A stretch of DNA of 64,000 nucleotides, from the NCBI RefSeq assembly GCF_018326265.1, contig NZ_AP023360.1, positions 1,417,501-1,481,500 on the forward strand. The letters run 5' to 3'. A model generated the notes under the pieces. It ran no database searches and was not told the origin of the DNA. It saw nothing but the letters and a program-made list of their open reading frames with translations. This DNA is from Catellatospora sp. IY07-71. GTDB lineage: Bacteria > Actinomycetota > Actinomycetes > Mycobacteriales > Micromonosporaceae. This document shows, piece after piece, positions 47,227 through 56,523 of this stretch. Each line of letters opens with the position of its first letter. Positions within the stretch are counted from its first letter, which is position 1. A program made the position numbers and the translations under genes.

Positions 47227-48966
47227 TCAGCGGCCGAGCTTGCGGCGGACCATGCCGAGGACGTCCTGGACCTCGCCGATCCTGAGGGCGAGCGCGGCGG
47301 CGCCGTACACGCCGCAGATCACGATGCCGCCGGTGGCGAGGGTGACCCAGCTGGTGAACCCGCTCACCTCGGACTGCGTGGCGCCCATGAACAGCAGCTT
47401 GACGGTGCCGTAGCCGGCCGCCGCGGCGATCAGCGCGGCCACCACGACCTTGGCCACGGTGACCGAGATCCGGCGCAGGCCGATCAGGCCGATCCGGCGC
47501 TTGAGCAGGGCGGCCGAGAGCAGCGCCGCGAACACGTACGAGACGGCGTTGCCCAGCATCATGCCGACCGCGGTGGTGGCCGCGGCGAACGCCGCCCACC
47601 AGCCCAGCTGGATCGCCAGCCGCATGGTGATCACCGGCAGGTTGATCAGCGCCGGGGTCTTCGTGTCCTGCAGCGAGTAGTAGCTGAAGTTGAACAGCTG
47701 GCTGATCGCGAAGGGCAGCAGCGCCAGCCCGGCCATGGCCAGCACGGGCGCGGTCTGGATGGAGTCCGCCCGGTGGAAGGCCCCGCGCTCGAACAGCGCG
47801 ATGGAGATGGGCAGCGCCAGCACCACGTAGGTGACCGCGACCGGCGCGAGCATGACCACCACGGTGCGGATGCCCTTGCTGAGGTCGGCGGCGATGTCCG
47901 CGGCCCGGCCCTCGGACGCGGCGGCGCTCATCCGCGGCAGCAGCGCGGTGATGATCGAGACCGCCACGATGCCGTGGGCCATCATCATCAGCAGGAACAC
48001 GTTGTTGTAGATCATGGGACCGGCCCCGCCCACGTGACCGGCCCGGTTCAGCAGGTTCGTCAGCACCAGCAGCGCCAGCTGGTTGACGATCACGTAGCAG
48101 AACATCCAGCCGCCGACCGTCGCCAGCCGGCGCAGGCCCAGTTCGCGGAAGTCGAAGCGGGCGCGCCACCGGAAGCCGACCTTGCGCAGCGCGGGCAGCA
48201 GGCCCAGCGCCTGCACCACGATGCCCAGCAGCACGCCGCCGCCCAGCACCAGGATGCGGGCCGGGGTCATCTGCTCCGGGTCGATCTGCGCGTCGCCGAA
48301 GACCACCAGGTAGGTGACGCCGGTGGCGATCACCACGGCGTTGTTCAGGATCGGGGTCCACATGGGGGCGGCGAACTGGCCCCGGGTGTTGAGCACCGCG
48401 CTGCACAGACCGGTCAGACCGTAGAAGAAGATCGTCGGCAGCATCAGGTACGACAGCGTGGTGATCAGGTGCTTCTGCGCGTCGGTGGCCTCGTCGCTGG
48501 CGTACGCGATGGTCAGCAGCGGGGCGCAGATCACCGCGAGCACCGTGGTGATGCCCAGCACGATCACGGCGAGGGTGAGCAGGCGCTGCGTGTAGGCCTG
48601 GCCCCGGTCCGGGTCGCTCTTGCGCGCGCGGACCAGCATCGGCACCAGCACGCTGGAGAGGATGCCGCCGAGCAGCAGCTCGTAGATCATCCCGGGGAAG
48701 ATCTGCGCGGTGGTGTACGCGTTGCCGACCAGGCCGCCGCCGAGCGCCGCCGCCATGACCGCGGTACGCAGGAAGCCGGTGCCCCGGCTGACCAGCGACC
48801 CGATCGCCATCATGGCCGAGTTGCCGGCCGCCCCCTTGTGCTCCTCCTCGAAACTGGGCTCGGCCGACGCCTCCAGCTCTTCGGCGGGCAGCCCGGCAGA
48901 CACCACCCTCGGCATGACGGTGGTGTTCTCGGAGTCGATCGGGGGGGTGCGATCGGGGGCTGTCAT
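47227..48966 (-). CDS. murJ: Lipid II flippase MurJ (MviN)
   Basis: About 579 residues from ATG 48966; ATG 48978 is an alternative. The cytoplasmic N-terminal 45 residues are disordered. From about 50 onward, SAMMAIGSLVSRGTGFLRTA starts a MATE-like fold with about 14 transmembrane segments, including the conserved GMIYELLLGGILSSVLVPML. MurJ flips the peptidoglycan precursor lipid II across the membrane. In mycobacteria the same protein continues into a pseudokinase domain; here murJ stops after the membrane domain plus a short tail, and the pseudokinase is encoded 2 kb away. Divergent from pcnA with 58 bases between. Confidence 0.93.
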   Translation of the reverse strand: MTAPDRTPPIDSENTTVMPRVVSAGLPAEELEASAEPSFEEEHKGAAGNSAMMAIGSLVSRGTGFLRTAVMAAALGGGLVGNAYTTAQIFPGMIYELLLGGILSSVLVPMLVRARKSDPDRGQAYTQRLLTLAVIVLGITTVLAVICAPLLTIAYASDEATDAQKHLITTLSYLMLPTIFFYGLTGLCSAVLNTRGQFAAPMWTPILNNAVVIATGVTYLVVFGDAQIDPEQMTPARILVLGGGVLLGIVVQALGLLPALRKVGFRWRARFDFRELGLRRLATVGGWMFCYVIVNQLALLVLTNLLNRAGHVGGAGPMIYNNVFLLMMMAHGIVAVSIITALLPRMSAAASEGRAADIAADLSKGIRTVVVMLAPVAVTYVVLALPISIALFERGAFHRADSIQTAPVLAMAGLALLPFAISQLFNFSYYSLQDTKTPALINLPVITMRLAIQLGWWAAFAAATTAVGMMLGNAVSYVFAALLSAALLKRRIGLIGLRRISVTVAKVVVAALIAAAAGYGTVKLLFMGATQSEVSGFTSWVTLATGGIVICGVYGAAALALRIGEVQDVLGMVRRKLGR

Positions 48967-49024
48967 GGGATGCACCATACCTGCGAACGGCCATGACCAG
49001 CCTCCCCAGTAGGCTGGATGATCG

Positions 49025-50467
49025 ATGTCGCCCTCACCTGAACTCTCCGCCGCACAGCGCAACGCCGTCACCGAGCTGTTGCGTGTCTCACCCGTCGCCG
49101 ACGAGCTCGGCCGCCGCTTCGCCAAGGCCGGATTCGAGCTGCACCTCGTCGGCGGCTCCGTCCGGGACGCGCTGCTCGGCCGGCTCGGCGACGACCTCGA
49201 CTTCTGCACCGACGCCCGCCCCGAGGACACCCTGAAGATCATCAAGGGCTGGGCCGAGGCGACCTGGGAGACCGGACGCGAGTTCGGCACCATCGGGCTG
49301 CAGCGCGGCGGGCTCCGGCTGGAGATCACCACCTACCGGGCGGAGTCCTACGACGGGGTGAGCCGCAACCCGCTCGTGCAGTACGGCGACAACCTGCACG
49401 ACGACCTGGTCCGGCGCGACTTCACGATCAACGCGATGGCGGTCAGCCTGCCCGGCCACGAGTTCGCCGACCCGTTCGGCGGCCTGCAGGACCTGGCCGC
49501 GCGGGTGATCCGGACGCCGGGCACCCCGGCGCAATCGTTCGGCGACGACCCGCTGCGCATGCTGCGCGCCGCCCGGTTCGCCGCGCAGCTGCGGTTCGAC
49601 CTCGACCCCGCGGTGCGTACGGCGATGGAGCACATGGCCGCCGACCTGGACCGGATCACCGCCGAGCGGATCCGCGACGAGGTCTCCAAGCTGCTGCTCG
49701 GCGCCGACCCGGTGACCGGGCTGCGGCTGCTCGTCGACACCGGCCTGGCCGACCGCTTCCTGCCGGAGCTGGCCGGGCTGAAGCTGGAGATCGACGAGCA
49801 CGCCCAGCACAAGGACGTGTACGAGCACACCCTCAAGGTGGTCAGCAACGCCGCCGGGTACGACACCGCCGACGGCGGCCCCGACCTGATCCTGCGCCTG
49901 GCCGCGCTGCTGCACGACATCGGCAAGCCGGCCACCAAGGCGGTCGGCGCCGACGGCGGGGTCAGCTTCCACCACCACGAGATGGTCGGCGCCCGCATGG
50001 CCAAGACCCGGCTCAAGGCGCTCAAGTACCCCAAGGACGTGATCGGGCCGGTGGTCGCGCTGGTCGGGCTGCACCTGCGCTTCTACGGGTACGGCCGCGG
50101 CGAGTGGACCGACTCGGCCGTGCGGCGGTACGTCACCGACGCGGGCGACCAGCTCTCCCGCCTCCACAAGCTCACCCGCTCCGACTGCACCACGCGCAAC
50201 AAGCGCAAGGCGGCCCTGCTCGCCGCCGATTACGACGCGCTGGAGCAGCGCATCACCCGCATCCAGGCCGAGGAGGACCTGGCCCGGGTGCGCCCCGACC
50301 TGGACGGCAACGCGATCATGGAGCTGCTCGGCGTCCCCGCCGGTCCCATCGTCGGCCGCGCCTGGAAGCACCTGAAGGAGCTGCGCCTGGAACGCGGCCC
50401 CCTCGACCGCGCCGAGGCCGAGGCCGAACTCCAGCGCTGGGCCCGCGCCGAGGGCCTCCTCCCCTGA
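49025..50467 (+). CDS. pcnA: CCA tRNA nucleotidyltransferase
   Basis: 480 residues. The enzyme adds or repairs the 3' CCA of tRNA, needed here because the two tRNAs in the window lack an encoded CCA. Nucleotidyltransferase motifs: HLVGGSVRDALLGRLGDDLD and DFCTDARPED; then RRDFTINAMAVSLPG, DDPLRMLRAARFAAQL. A C-terminal HD phosphohydrolase domain follows with LAALLHDIGKPATK and FHHHEMVGARMA. The pairing with divergent murJ is conserved in actinobacteria. Confidence 0.95.
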   Translation: MSPSPELSAAQRNAVTELLRVSPVADELGRRFAKAGFELHLVGGSVRDALLGRLGDDLDFCTDARPEDTLKIIKGWAEATWETGREFGTIGLQRGGLRLEITTYRAESYDGVSRNPLVQYGDNLHDDLVRRDFTINAMAVSLPGHEFADPFGGLQDLAARVIRTPGTPAQSFGDDPLRMLRAARFAAQLRFDLDPAVRTAMEHMAADLDRITAERIRDEVSKLLLGADPVTGLRLLVDTGLADRFLPELAGLKLEIDEHAQHKDVYEHTLKVVSNAAGYDTADGGPDLILRLAALLHDIGKPATKAVGADGGVSFHHHEMVGARMAKTRLKALKYPKDVIGPVVALVGLHLRFYGYGRGEWTDSAVRRYVTDAGDQLSRLHKLTRSDCTTRNKRKAALLAADYDALEQRITRIQAEEDLARVRPDLDGNAIMELLGVPAGPIVGRAWKHLKELRLERGPLDRAEAEAELQRWARAEGLLP

Positions 50468-50518
50468 CCCTCCCCCGCCGCCGACCGTGCGGCACTCGGC
50501 CGGACCGGACCAGGCCGT

Positions 50519-50599
50519 CAAGATCGTCCAACTTGCCTGGCACTTGGGCGTATGCGGCCGCAAGATACGCCGAAGTGCCAGGCAAGTCGAGTGATCTTG
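50519..50599. repeat. Palindromic dispersed repeat, family 2, copy 2
   Basis: 81 bases with CAAGATCGTCCAACTTGCC at one end and GGCAAGTCGAGTGATCTTG at the other, and TGGGCGTATGCGGCCGCA inside. It matches the 81-base copy at 12728-12808 in length, layout and most positions. It sits between convergent pcnA and the MFS gene. Confidence 0.82.
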
Positions 50600-50615
50600 G
50601 CGGGCGCGCGGCGGG

Positions 50616-52010
50616 TCAGGACTTGTAGACGGTGGGGGTGGTGTCCGGGTCGGGTGGGGTGGTGGCCAGGCGGGCGGTGGTGGTCCAGTACCAGGCGGCG
50701 AGGAGGACGAAGGCCGTCGAGGTGATCACCAGGGCGATCGCGGACTTGCCGTTGCCGGGCAGGGTGAGCGCGGCCGTGAACAGGCCGCCCACGAAGCACA
50801 GGTTGAACGCGGTGTCGTTGACGCTGAACACCCGCCCCCGGTAGACGTCCGCGCACTCGTGCTGGATGGTCGCGTCGACCAGGATCTTCATGCTCTGCGA
50901 GGCGACGTTCACCAGGAACACCGCGACCAGCAGCAGCGGCGCGACGAACGGCAGCCCGCAGACCAGCACCACCACGCCGACGGCGGCGACCGCGCCGGTC
51001 AGCCAGCGCCGCGCGTCCCACCAGCGCACCGCGAGCGGGGTGAGCACGGCGGCGACGGCCGCCCCGGCGGCCCCGAACAGGACCACCAGCCCCAATTGCC
51101 CCATCGACTGCGCCGCTCCGGACAGCTCCGTCGCGGTGCGCTCGGCCGCCTTGCCGAAGTAGCGGCTGTAGAGCAGGAGCACGGCGAGCGTGAGCACGCC
51201 GTAGAGGAAGCGGTAGGCCGACTGCAGGACCATGATCCGGGCGGCCCTGCCGCGCGAGGCCAGGTGTCTGGCGCCGCTGATCATGCCCCGGAACACCACG
51301 ACCACGGCGGCCCGGATGCTGTCGGTGGCCCGCTCGTGCGCGTCGGGGCCCAGCTCGTCGCGCCGGAAGAAGCGCCGGGCCAGCAGGCCGGAGGCGAGGT
51401 AGCCCAGGGCGGCGGTGGCGGCGATGAGGCCGTACCCGTGCCGGTCGGTGCCGACCAGTTGCAGCGCGACGACGGACGCGGCGGTGAACAGGCCGATCGA
51501 GTAGCAGATGGTCCCCAGCGTGGACGCGAGCGCGTTCGCGGGCACCAGCTTGCGTTCCTCGACCACGTGGGGCAGCGACGCGGACAGGCCCGCGAGGAAG
51601 AACCGGTTGATCGCGATGACGATCAGGGCGCAGACCGCGAACCCGAGCCCCTGCAGCCCGGACCAGAGCAGCGCGGCCGCGGGCAGCACCATCACGGCGC
51701 GGGCCAGGTTGGCCGTGGACAGCGAGGCGCGCCGGTCCCAGCGGTCCAGCAACACGCCGACATACGGCCCGAGCAGCGAGTACGGCAGCAGCAGGATGGC
51801 GAACCCGGCGGCGATCGCGACCGGGCTGGACTGGCGGTCGGGGTTGAACAGCAGCGACCCGGCCAGGCCCGCCTGGAACCAGCCGTCGGCGATCTGGCTG
51901 GTGAGCCGCACCCCGAGCAGGCGCCGGAACGGCGCGCCGGTCAGGATCGCGCGGGAGGTGGCGGCGACCCGCCGGCTCTCGGTCGCGTTCGGGATCACGG
52001 GGTGGGGCAC
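50616..52010 (-). CDS. MFS-type transporter
   Basis: 464 residues from GTG 52010, with about 12 hydrophobic segments and a long basic central loop (about 225-255: RRFFRRDELGPDAHERATD). Signature pieces include GPYVGVLLDRWDRRASLSTA, the loop 2-3 motif of major facilitator exporters of the MFS_1/MFS_3 (MdtG- and EntS-like) kind. Probable proton-coupled exporter; substrate unknown. It forms its own unit, convergent with pcnA. Confidence 0.88.
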   Translation of the reverse strand: MPHPVIPNATESRRVAATSRAILTGAPFRRLLGVRLTSQIADGWFQAGLAGSLLFNPDRQSSPVAIAAGFAILLLPYSLLGPYVGVLLDRWDRRASLSTANLARAVMVLPAAALLWSGLQGLGFAVCALIVIAINRFFLAGLSASLPHVVEERKLVPANALASTLGTICYSIGLFTAASVVALQLVGTDRHGYGLIAATAALGYLASGLLARRFFRRDELGPDAHERATDSIRAAVVVVFRGMISGARHLASRGRAARIMVLQSAYRFLYGVLTLAVLLLYSRYFGKAAERTATELSGAAQSMGQLGLVVLFGAAGAAVAAVLTPLAVRWWDARRWLTGAVAAVGVVVLVCGLPFVAPLLLVAVFLVNVASQSMKILVDATIQHECADVYRGRVFSVNDTAFNLCFVGGLFTAALTLPGNGKSAIALVITSTAFVLLAAWYWTTTARLATTPPDPDTTPTVYKS

Positions 52011-52049
52011 GTCACCACCCTACGTGGCGCGCGTGGCCCGCAGGGGAAC

Positions 52050-52091
52050 GCTGCGGACGTTCCCACCGGCGAAGGCGGGAACGTCCGCAGC
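52050..52091. terminator. Terminator hairpin of the flotillin operon
   Basis: GCTGCGGACGTTCCC and GGGAACGTCCGCAGC form a perfect 15-base stem with a 12-base loop, six bases past the flotillin stop. Confidence 0.88.
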
Positions 52092-52097
52092 TGGGGA

Positions 52098-53576
52098 TCA
52101 CTCCTTGGGGGCGGCGGCGCCGGTCACCCGCGCCAGCAGCGCGGGCAGGTCGATGCCGGTCAGGTCGTTGCCGAGCTGCAGACCCTGCGCGACGTTGGTC
52201 GCCACCGACTTGGTCAGCGAGCTGGCGCCGTCGGTCGAGATCACGGTCATCTTGTCGATCGCGCCCATCGGGGCGGACGCGGCGGCGACCACCTGCGGCA
52301 GCACCTTCACCAGCAGGTCGAGCACGGCGGCCTCGCCGTACTGCGCGAACGCCTCGGCCTTCAGGCGCATCGCCTCGGCCTCGGACTGGCCCCTGGCCAG
52401 GATCGCGGCCGCCTCGGCCGTGCCCTCGCGCTCGACCGCGTCCGCGATCGCGGTGCGCCGGCGCTGCTCGGCCTCACCCTCCTTGGCACCCTCGATCGCG
52501 TTGGCCTCGGCCAGCGCGGCCCGGCGGGCCCGCTCGCCCTCACCGGTCAGGCGGGCCTGCTCGGCGGACGCCTGCGCGGCGGCGATGGTGGCCTGGCGGG
52601 CTGCGTCGGCGGCGAGCACCCGGGCGTTGCGGTCGGCCTCGGCCTCCTGCTCGACCTTGTACCGCGCCGCGTCGGCGGGCTTGCGCACCTCGGTGTCGAG
52701 CTGGCGCTGCTTGAGCTCGGCGTTCTGCTCGGCGACCTTGCGCTGCTCGCCGATGATGATCTGCTGGCGCTCGGCCTCGGCGAGCGGGCCGGCCGCGGCC
52801 GAGACCGCCTTGGCCGCGTCGATCTCGGCCTGGATGGCGGCCTGCTTGAGGGCCAGGTTGCGCTGCGCCTCGGCGATGGACTCCTCGGACTTCAGCCGGG
52901 CCTGCTCGGCCAGCTGCCGGGCCTCTGCCTCGGCGATGGCGGCGTCCTTGAGCACCCGGGCGGCCTCGGGTCGGCCGAGGTCCTGCAGGTACGAGCCCTC
53001 GGCGAGGATGTCCTGCAGCTGGAACGTGTCGAGCACCAGGCCCTGGTTGGTCATCGAGTGCTCCGCCTCCTCCGCGACGGCGGAGGCGAACGCGGCCCGG
53101 TCCCGGATGATCTCCTCGATGGTGAGCCGGCCCACGATCGAGCGCAGCGCACCGGCCAGCACCTCGCGGGTGAACTCCTCGATCTCCGACTGCTGGTGCA
53201 GGAAGCGCTGCGCGGCGGCGCGGATGGCGTCCTCGGTGCCGCCGACCTTCACGATCGCGACGCCCTGCAGGTTGGCCCGGATGCCCTGCTTGCTCACCGC
53301 GCCGGTGATCTCCACGTGGATGCGGCGGCTGGACAGGTCGAGGACCTGCAGCTTCTGCACGACGGGCAGCACGAACACGGACGCGCCCATGACGACCTTC
53401 TGGCCCGACAGGTCGGTGGAGCGCGCCCCGTCGGCGGTCTCGATGGAGCGGCCCTTGCGGCCGGTCACGATGAAGGCCTCGTTGGGGCCGGCCACCTTGA
53501 TCCGGGAGAGCACGAACAGCACGAGCAGGAGTGCGAGCAGTACGCCGCCCGCGATGGCGATGGCGAGGGGTGTCAT
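52098..53576 (-). CDS. Flotillin-like SPFH-domain membrane protein
   Basis: 492 residues from ATG 53576 (AAGGAAGG closely upstream). An N-terminal membrane segment (about 5-23: LAIAIAGGVLLALLLVLFVL) precedes the SPFH domain (about 28-200), beginning KVAGPNEAFIVTGRKGRSIE. The middle (about 200-400) is a long Ala/Glu-rich coiled coil with EA repeats, and the tail is VLPQVVAAASAPMGAIDKM. Flotillins organise membrane microdomains. It is in one operon with an NfeD-like gene 22 bases upstream, the classical NfeD-flotillin pair. Confidence 0.93.
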   Translation of the reverse strand: MTPLAIAIAGGVLLALLLVLFVLSRIKVAGPNEAFIVTGRKGRSIETADGARSTDLSGQKVVMGASVFVLPVVQKLQVLDLSSRRIHVEITGAVSKQGIRANLQGVAIVKVGGTEDAIRAAAQRFLHQQSEIEEFTREVLAGALRSIVGRLTIEEIIRDRAAFASAVAEEAEHSMTNQGLVLDTFQLQDILAEGSYLQDLGRPEAARVLKDAAIAEAEARQLAEQARLKSEESIAEAQRNLALKQAAIQAEIDAAKAVSAAAGPLAEAERQQIIIGEQRKVAEQNAELKQRQLDTEVRKPADAARYKVEQEAEADRNARVLAADAARQATIAAAQASAEQARLTGEGERARRAALAEANAIEGAKEGEAEQRRRTAIADAVEREGTAEAAAILARGQSEAEAMRLKAEAFAQYGEAAVLDLLVKVLPQVVAAASAPMGAIDKMTVISTDGASSLTKSVATNVAQGLQLGNDLTGIDLPALLARVTGAAAPKE

Positions 53577-53598
53577 CAACCTTCCTTCTTGTAGGGAG

Positions 53599-54102
53599 CT
53601 ACTGCTCCGGGACTTCCTGGACGATCACGCTGGTGTCGCTGACCGCGGCGATCACGGCGACCTTGGTGCCCAGCGGCACCGGGCGCTCGGCCCGGGCGGA
53701 GAGTTTCACGGGCTGGCCGCCGATGCGCACCCGGACCTCGCCGAATCCCCCGGCGGGGATCGGGGTCACCACGACGCCCCGGGTGCCGACCAGGTCGGCG
53801 CGGGTGGGGGTGGCGTCGGTGCGCATGTTCGACATCCGGTCGACGAGCAGACCGGACAGCAGGCCGAGGGGTATGGCGGTGATCACACCGAGGGCCAGCA
53901 CCACGGCCAGCCCGACGGCGTCGCCGAACAGCTCGTTGAGCACGGCGGCGCTGAAGCCGAAGCCGCCGACGAGTCCCGCCACGAGTTCCGTGGAGACGAA
54001 GCCGTCGCCCATGTCGAGCAGATCACCGCCGAGCACGGCGACGGCCGCGATGAGAACGCCCAGTGCCCCGATGATCAGGAAGATCAGTGTCGCCGTACCC
54101 AC
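53599..54102 (-). CDS. NfeD-like membrane protein
   Basis: About 167 residues from GTG 54102; a TTG at 54129 is an alternative, as no clear ribosome-binding site marks either. Hydrophobic segments lie at about 3-24 and 40-80, then a C-terminal OB-fold NfeD domain: DLVGTRGVVVTPIPAGGFGE, VRVRIGGQPVKLSARAE, LGTKVAVIAAVSDTSVIV. Such proteins act with flotillin in membrane organisation and stress. The adjacent flotillin gene supports the assignment. Confidence 0.87.
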   Translation of the reverse strand: MGTATLIFLIIGALGVLIAAVAVLGGDLLDMGDGFVSTELVAGLVGGFGFSAAVLNELFGDAVGLAVVLALGVITAIPLGLLSGLLVDRMSNMRTDATPTRADLVGTRGVVVTPIPAGGFGEVRVRIGGQPVKLSARAERPVPLGTKVAVIAAVSDTSVIVQEVPEQ

Positions 54103-54147
54103 GCCGCGAAAGGTAGCGGCCTCGGGCAACAGCGGGCCGTCACGGTC

Positions 54148-54645
54148 TCATTCGGCGATCCAGCCGAGGACCTTGATGGCCCCCACCGAGGCGAAGAACA
54201 GCGCGACGCCCAGCACCAGCAGGGTGAACAGGCAGGGCAGCACCACGCCGCGCTTGCGGCTGGGCGCCCGATAGGAGCCGGACCAGGCGGTCGGCGGGCC
54301 GGAGCGCTCGGCCTCGTCGGCGAGCTGCACCAGCCGCTGCGCGGCGTCCTCGGAGAGGTGGACCGTGTCGCCCTGGAAGTGCAGCAGCCGCAGCCGCTGC
54401 CACGGATCCGGATTGGCCTTGGCGAACGCGACGAGCTCCGCGTCGCGTACCACGCCGGTGAGGAAACCCCAGCGGCCGGCCTCCACCGGATTACCGGTCT
54501 GCCGGTAGATGGAGGTCAGCAGCTCGCGGATCTCTATGTCGTCAGGGAGGGCGGCCAGCAGCGTACGCAGGCGCTGCACCGCCATGTGGGTATGCCCGGC
54601 CGCGAGATCGGCGCGCACCCGGGCGAGTACGTCCGCCTTTGCCAC
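54148..54645 (-). CDS. DUF6584 family protein, membrane-anchored
   Basis: 165 residues from GTG 54645. The N-terminal part LARVRADLAAGHTHMAVQRL, then LRTLLAALPDDIEIRELLTS and IYRQTGNPVEAGRWGFL is a two-helix TPR-like repeat typical of DUF6584. One transmembrane helix near the C-terminus (about 137-160: VLPCLFTLLVLGVALFFASV) anchors it with most of the protein in the cytoplasm. Function is unknown. The next gene is a paralogue with the same order of parts. Confidence 0.8.
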   Translation of the reverse strand: MAKADVLARVRADLAAGHTHMAVQRLRTLLAALPDDIEIRELLTSIYRQTGNPVEAGRWGFLTGVVRDAELVAFAKANPDPWQRLRLLHFQGDTVHLSEDAAQRLVQLADEAERSGPPTAWSGSYRAPSRKRGVVLPCLFTLLVLGVALFFASVGAIKVLGWIAE

Positions 54646-54726
54646 GCACTGATCCTTATGGAGAGGTGGTCACCACGCCAGTGGCATTTATAACGGCCGG
54701 GTCACAGATCATCAGTCGTCTCGGCG

Positions 54727-55197
54727 TCAGAAGATCCATTCGGCGACGGTGCGTACGCCGATGACCGCGAGCCCGGCGAGCGCGCCGAGCGTCGTGACGG
54801 CCGCGGCGGTCTGCAGTCGCCCGGATCCCTTGGGCGCCATGGGCACCGGGGCCTTCGCCGCCGTGGCGAGGGCCAGCAGCGGCGCGAGCCGCTCCCGGGA
54901 GACGTCGGTGGGTGCGGGCACGCCGATCGGCCAGCGCAGGGCTTCCAGGCGGCGGTGCGGGGGGAAGCTGGTCTCGAAGGCGGCGAGCTCGTCGGGCTCG
55001 GCGGTGTCGTCGAGGTAGGACCAGCGGCCGGCCTCTACGCCGTTGCCGGTGGCCCGGTAGATCGCGGCGAGCCTGCGCCGCAGATCGAGGTCGGTGGGGT
55101 GGGCGGCGACCAGGCTGTGCATACGCTGGATCGCCGGGTAGGTATGGCCACGGGACAGGTCCGTGGTCACCCGATCCATCAAATCAGACTTGGCCAT
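54727..55197 (-). CDS. DUF6584 family protein, paralogue
   Basis: 156 residues from ATG 55197. MDRVTTDLSRGHTYPAIQRM, LAAIYRATGNGVEAGRWSYL and a terminal transmembrane helix (about 130-150) mirror the neighbouring gene, so the two arose by tandem duplication and then diverged (the central part here is shorter in charge and richer in Ala/Pro). The pair may be cotranscribed; 81 bases separate them. Confidence 0.8.
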   Translation of the reverse strand: MAKSDLMDRVTTDLSRGHTYPAIQRMHSLVAAHPTDLDLRRRLAAIYRATGNGVEAGRWSYLDDTAEPDELAAFETSFPPHRRLEALRWPIGVPAPTDVSRERLAPLLALATAAKAPVPMAPKGSGRLQTAAAVTTLGALAGLAVIGVRTVAEWIF

Positions 55198-55282
55198 AAG
55201 CCAACTATGCATAACTGTGCGCCAGTGGTCTATACACCGAGCGTGCCGTAAAGCCGCGCGTCAGCGCCCTATTTGTACAGAC

Positions 55283-55335
55283 GATGGCCTATCTACTGCG
55301 CGACGAGAGTCGATTTCCGCAGTAGACAGGCCATC
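55283..55335. terminator. Hairpin downstream of ino1
   Basis: GATGGCCTATCTACTGCG and CGCAGTAGACAGGCCATC pair over 17 of 18 bases with a 17-base loop, 50 bases past the ino1 stop. The stretch is less GC-rich than its surroundings. Confidence 0.75.
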
Positions 55336-55385
55336 GATCAGTGAATGAGTTAACCCGCTCACACTTTTCAGGCGGGCACCCGAAA

Positions 55386-56465
55386 TCAACGATTTACATC
55401 GCCCTTGATGAAGTTCTCCACGGCCTGGTGCGCGTCGTGGTCGCTGTACTGCACCGGCGGCGACTTCATGAAGTAGCTCGAAGCGGACAGGATCGGGCCG
55501 CCGATCTTCCGGTCGAGCGCGATCTTCGCGGCACGCACCGCGTCGATGATCACACCGGCGGAGTTCGGAGAGTCCCACACCTCGAGCTTCAGCTCCGCGT
55601 TCAGCGGGGTGTCGCCGAACGAGCGGCCCTCCAGCCGGATGTAGGCCCACTTGCGGTCGTCGAGCCACGGCACGTGGTCCGACGGGCCGATGTGCACGTC
55701 ACCCTTGGTCATCTCGTGCGGGATCTGGGACGTCACCGACTGGGTCTTGGAGATCTTCTTCGACACCAGGCGCTTGCGCTCCAGCATGTTCATGAAGTCC
55801 ATGTTGCCGCCGAAGTTGAGCTGGTACGTGCGCAGCAGCTCGACGCCGCGGTCCTCGAACAGCTTGGCCAGGGCGCGGTGCACGATGGTGGCGCCGACCT
55901 GGCTCTTGATGTCGTCACCGACGATGGGCAGGCCCGCGTCCTCGAACTTCTTGGCCCACACCGGGTCGGAGGCGATGAAGACGGGCAGGGCGTTCACGAA
56001 CGCGCAGCCGGCGTCGATCGCGGCCTGGGCGTAGAACTTGTCCGCCTCCTCCGAACCGACCGGCAGGTACGCGACGACCACGTCGACCTTGGCGTCCTTG
56101 AGGACCTTGACCACGTCGGCCGGGGTCTCGTCGGACTCCTCGACCATCTCGCGGTAGTACTGACCCAGGCCGTCCAGGGTCGGGCCGCGGTGCACGGTGA
56201 CGCCGGTGGGCGGCACGTCGCACAGCTTGATGGTGTTGTTCTCGCTGGCCACGATGGCCTCGGCGAGATCCCGGCCGACCTTCTTGGCGTCGACGTCGAA
56301 CGCGGCGACGAACTCGACGTCGCGGACGTGATACCCGCCGAAGTCGACGTGCATCAGGCCGGGGACGCGCTCGGACGGGTCGGCGTCGCGGTAGTACTCC
56401 ACGCCCTGGATCAGGGACGAGGCGCAGTTACCGACACCGACGATCGCAACGCGGACGGAGCCCAT
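55386..56465 (-). CDS. ino1: Inositol-3-phosphate synthase
   Basis: 359 residues from ATG 56465, with GGAGG eight bases upstream; the open frame further upstream is the shadow of padR. The enzyme converts glucose 6-phosphate to 1L-myo-inositol 1-phosphate, needed for phosphatidylinositol and mycothiol in actinobacteria. NAD site [20 protein letters not shown], then [18 protein letters not shown], with the catalytic lysine region [15 protein letters not shown] and C-terminal [16 protein letters not shown]. It lies 58 bases after padR in the same direction, as in M. tuberculosis. Confidence 0.97.
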   Translation of the reverse strand: MGSVRVAIVGVGNCASSLIQGVEYYRDADPSERVPGLMHVDFGGYHVRDVEFVAAFDVDAKKVGRDLAEAIVASENNTIKLCDVPPTGVTVHRGPTLDGLGQYYREMVEESDETPADVVKVLKDAKVDVVVAYLPVGSEEADKFYAQAAIDAGCAFVNALPVFIASDPVWAKKFEDAGLPIVGDDIKSQVGATIVHRALAKLFEDRGVELLRTYQLNFGGNMDFMNMLERKRLVSKKISKTQSVTSQIPHEMTKGDVHIGPSDHVPWLDDRKWAYIRLEGRSFGDTPLNAELKLEVWDSPNSAGVIIDAVRAAKIALDRKIGGPILSASSYFMKSPPVQYSDHDAHQAVENFIKGDVNR

Positions 56466-56523
56466 AGCTCCTGCCTCCTTCTTCATCTTCAGGCGTCCGG
56501 CCGGTCGGCCGGGATCGCCCAAC

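Noticed and set aside
51508..54693. 1061-residue frame antisense to the MFS, flotillin and NfeD genes
   Set aside because: It spans three real genes on the other strand and is Ser/Ala-rich noise created by their codon bias.
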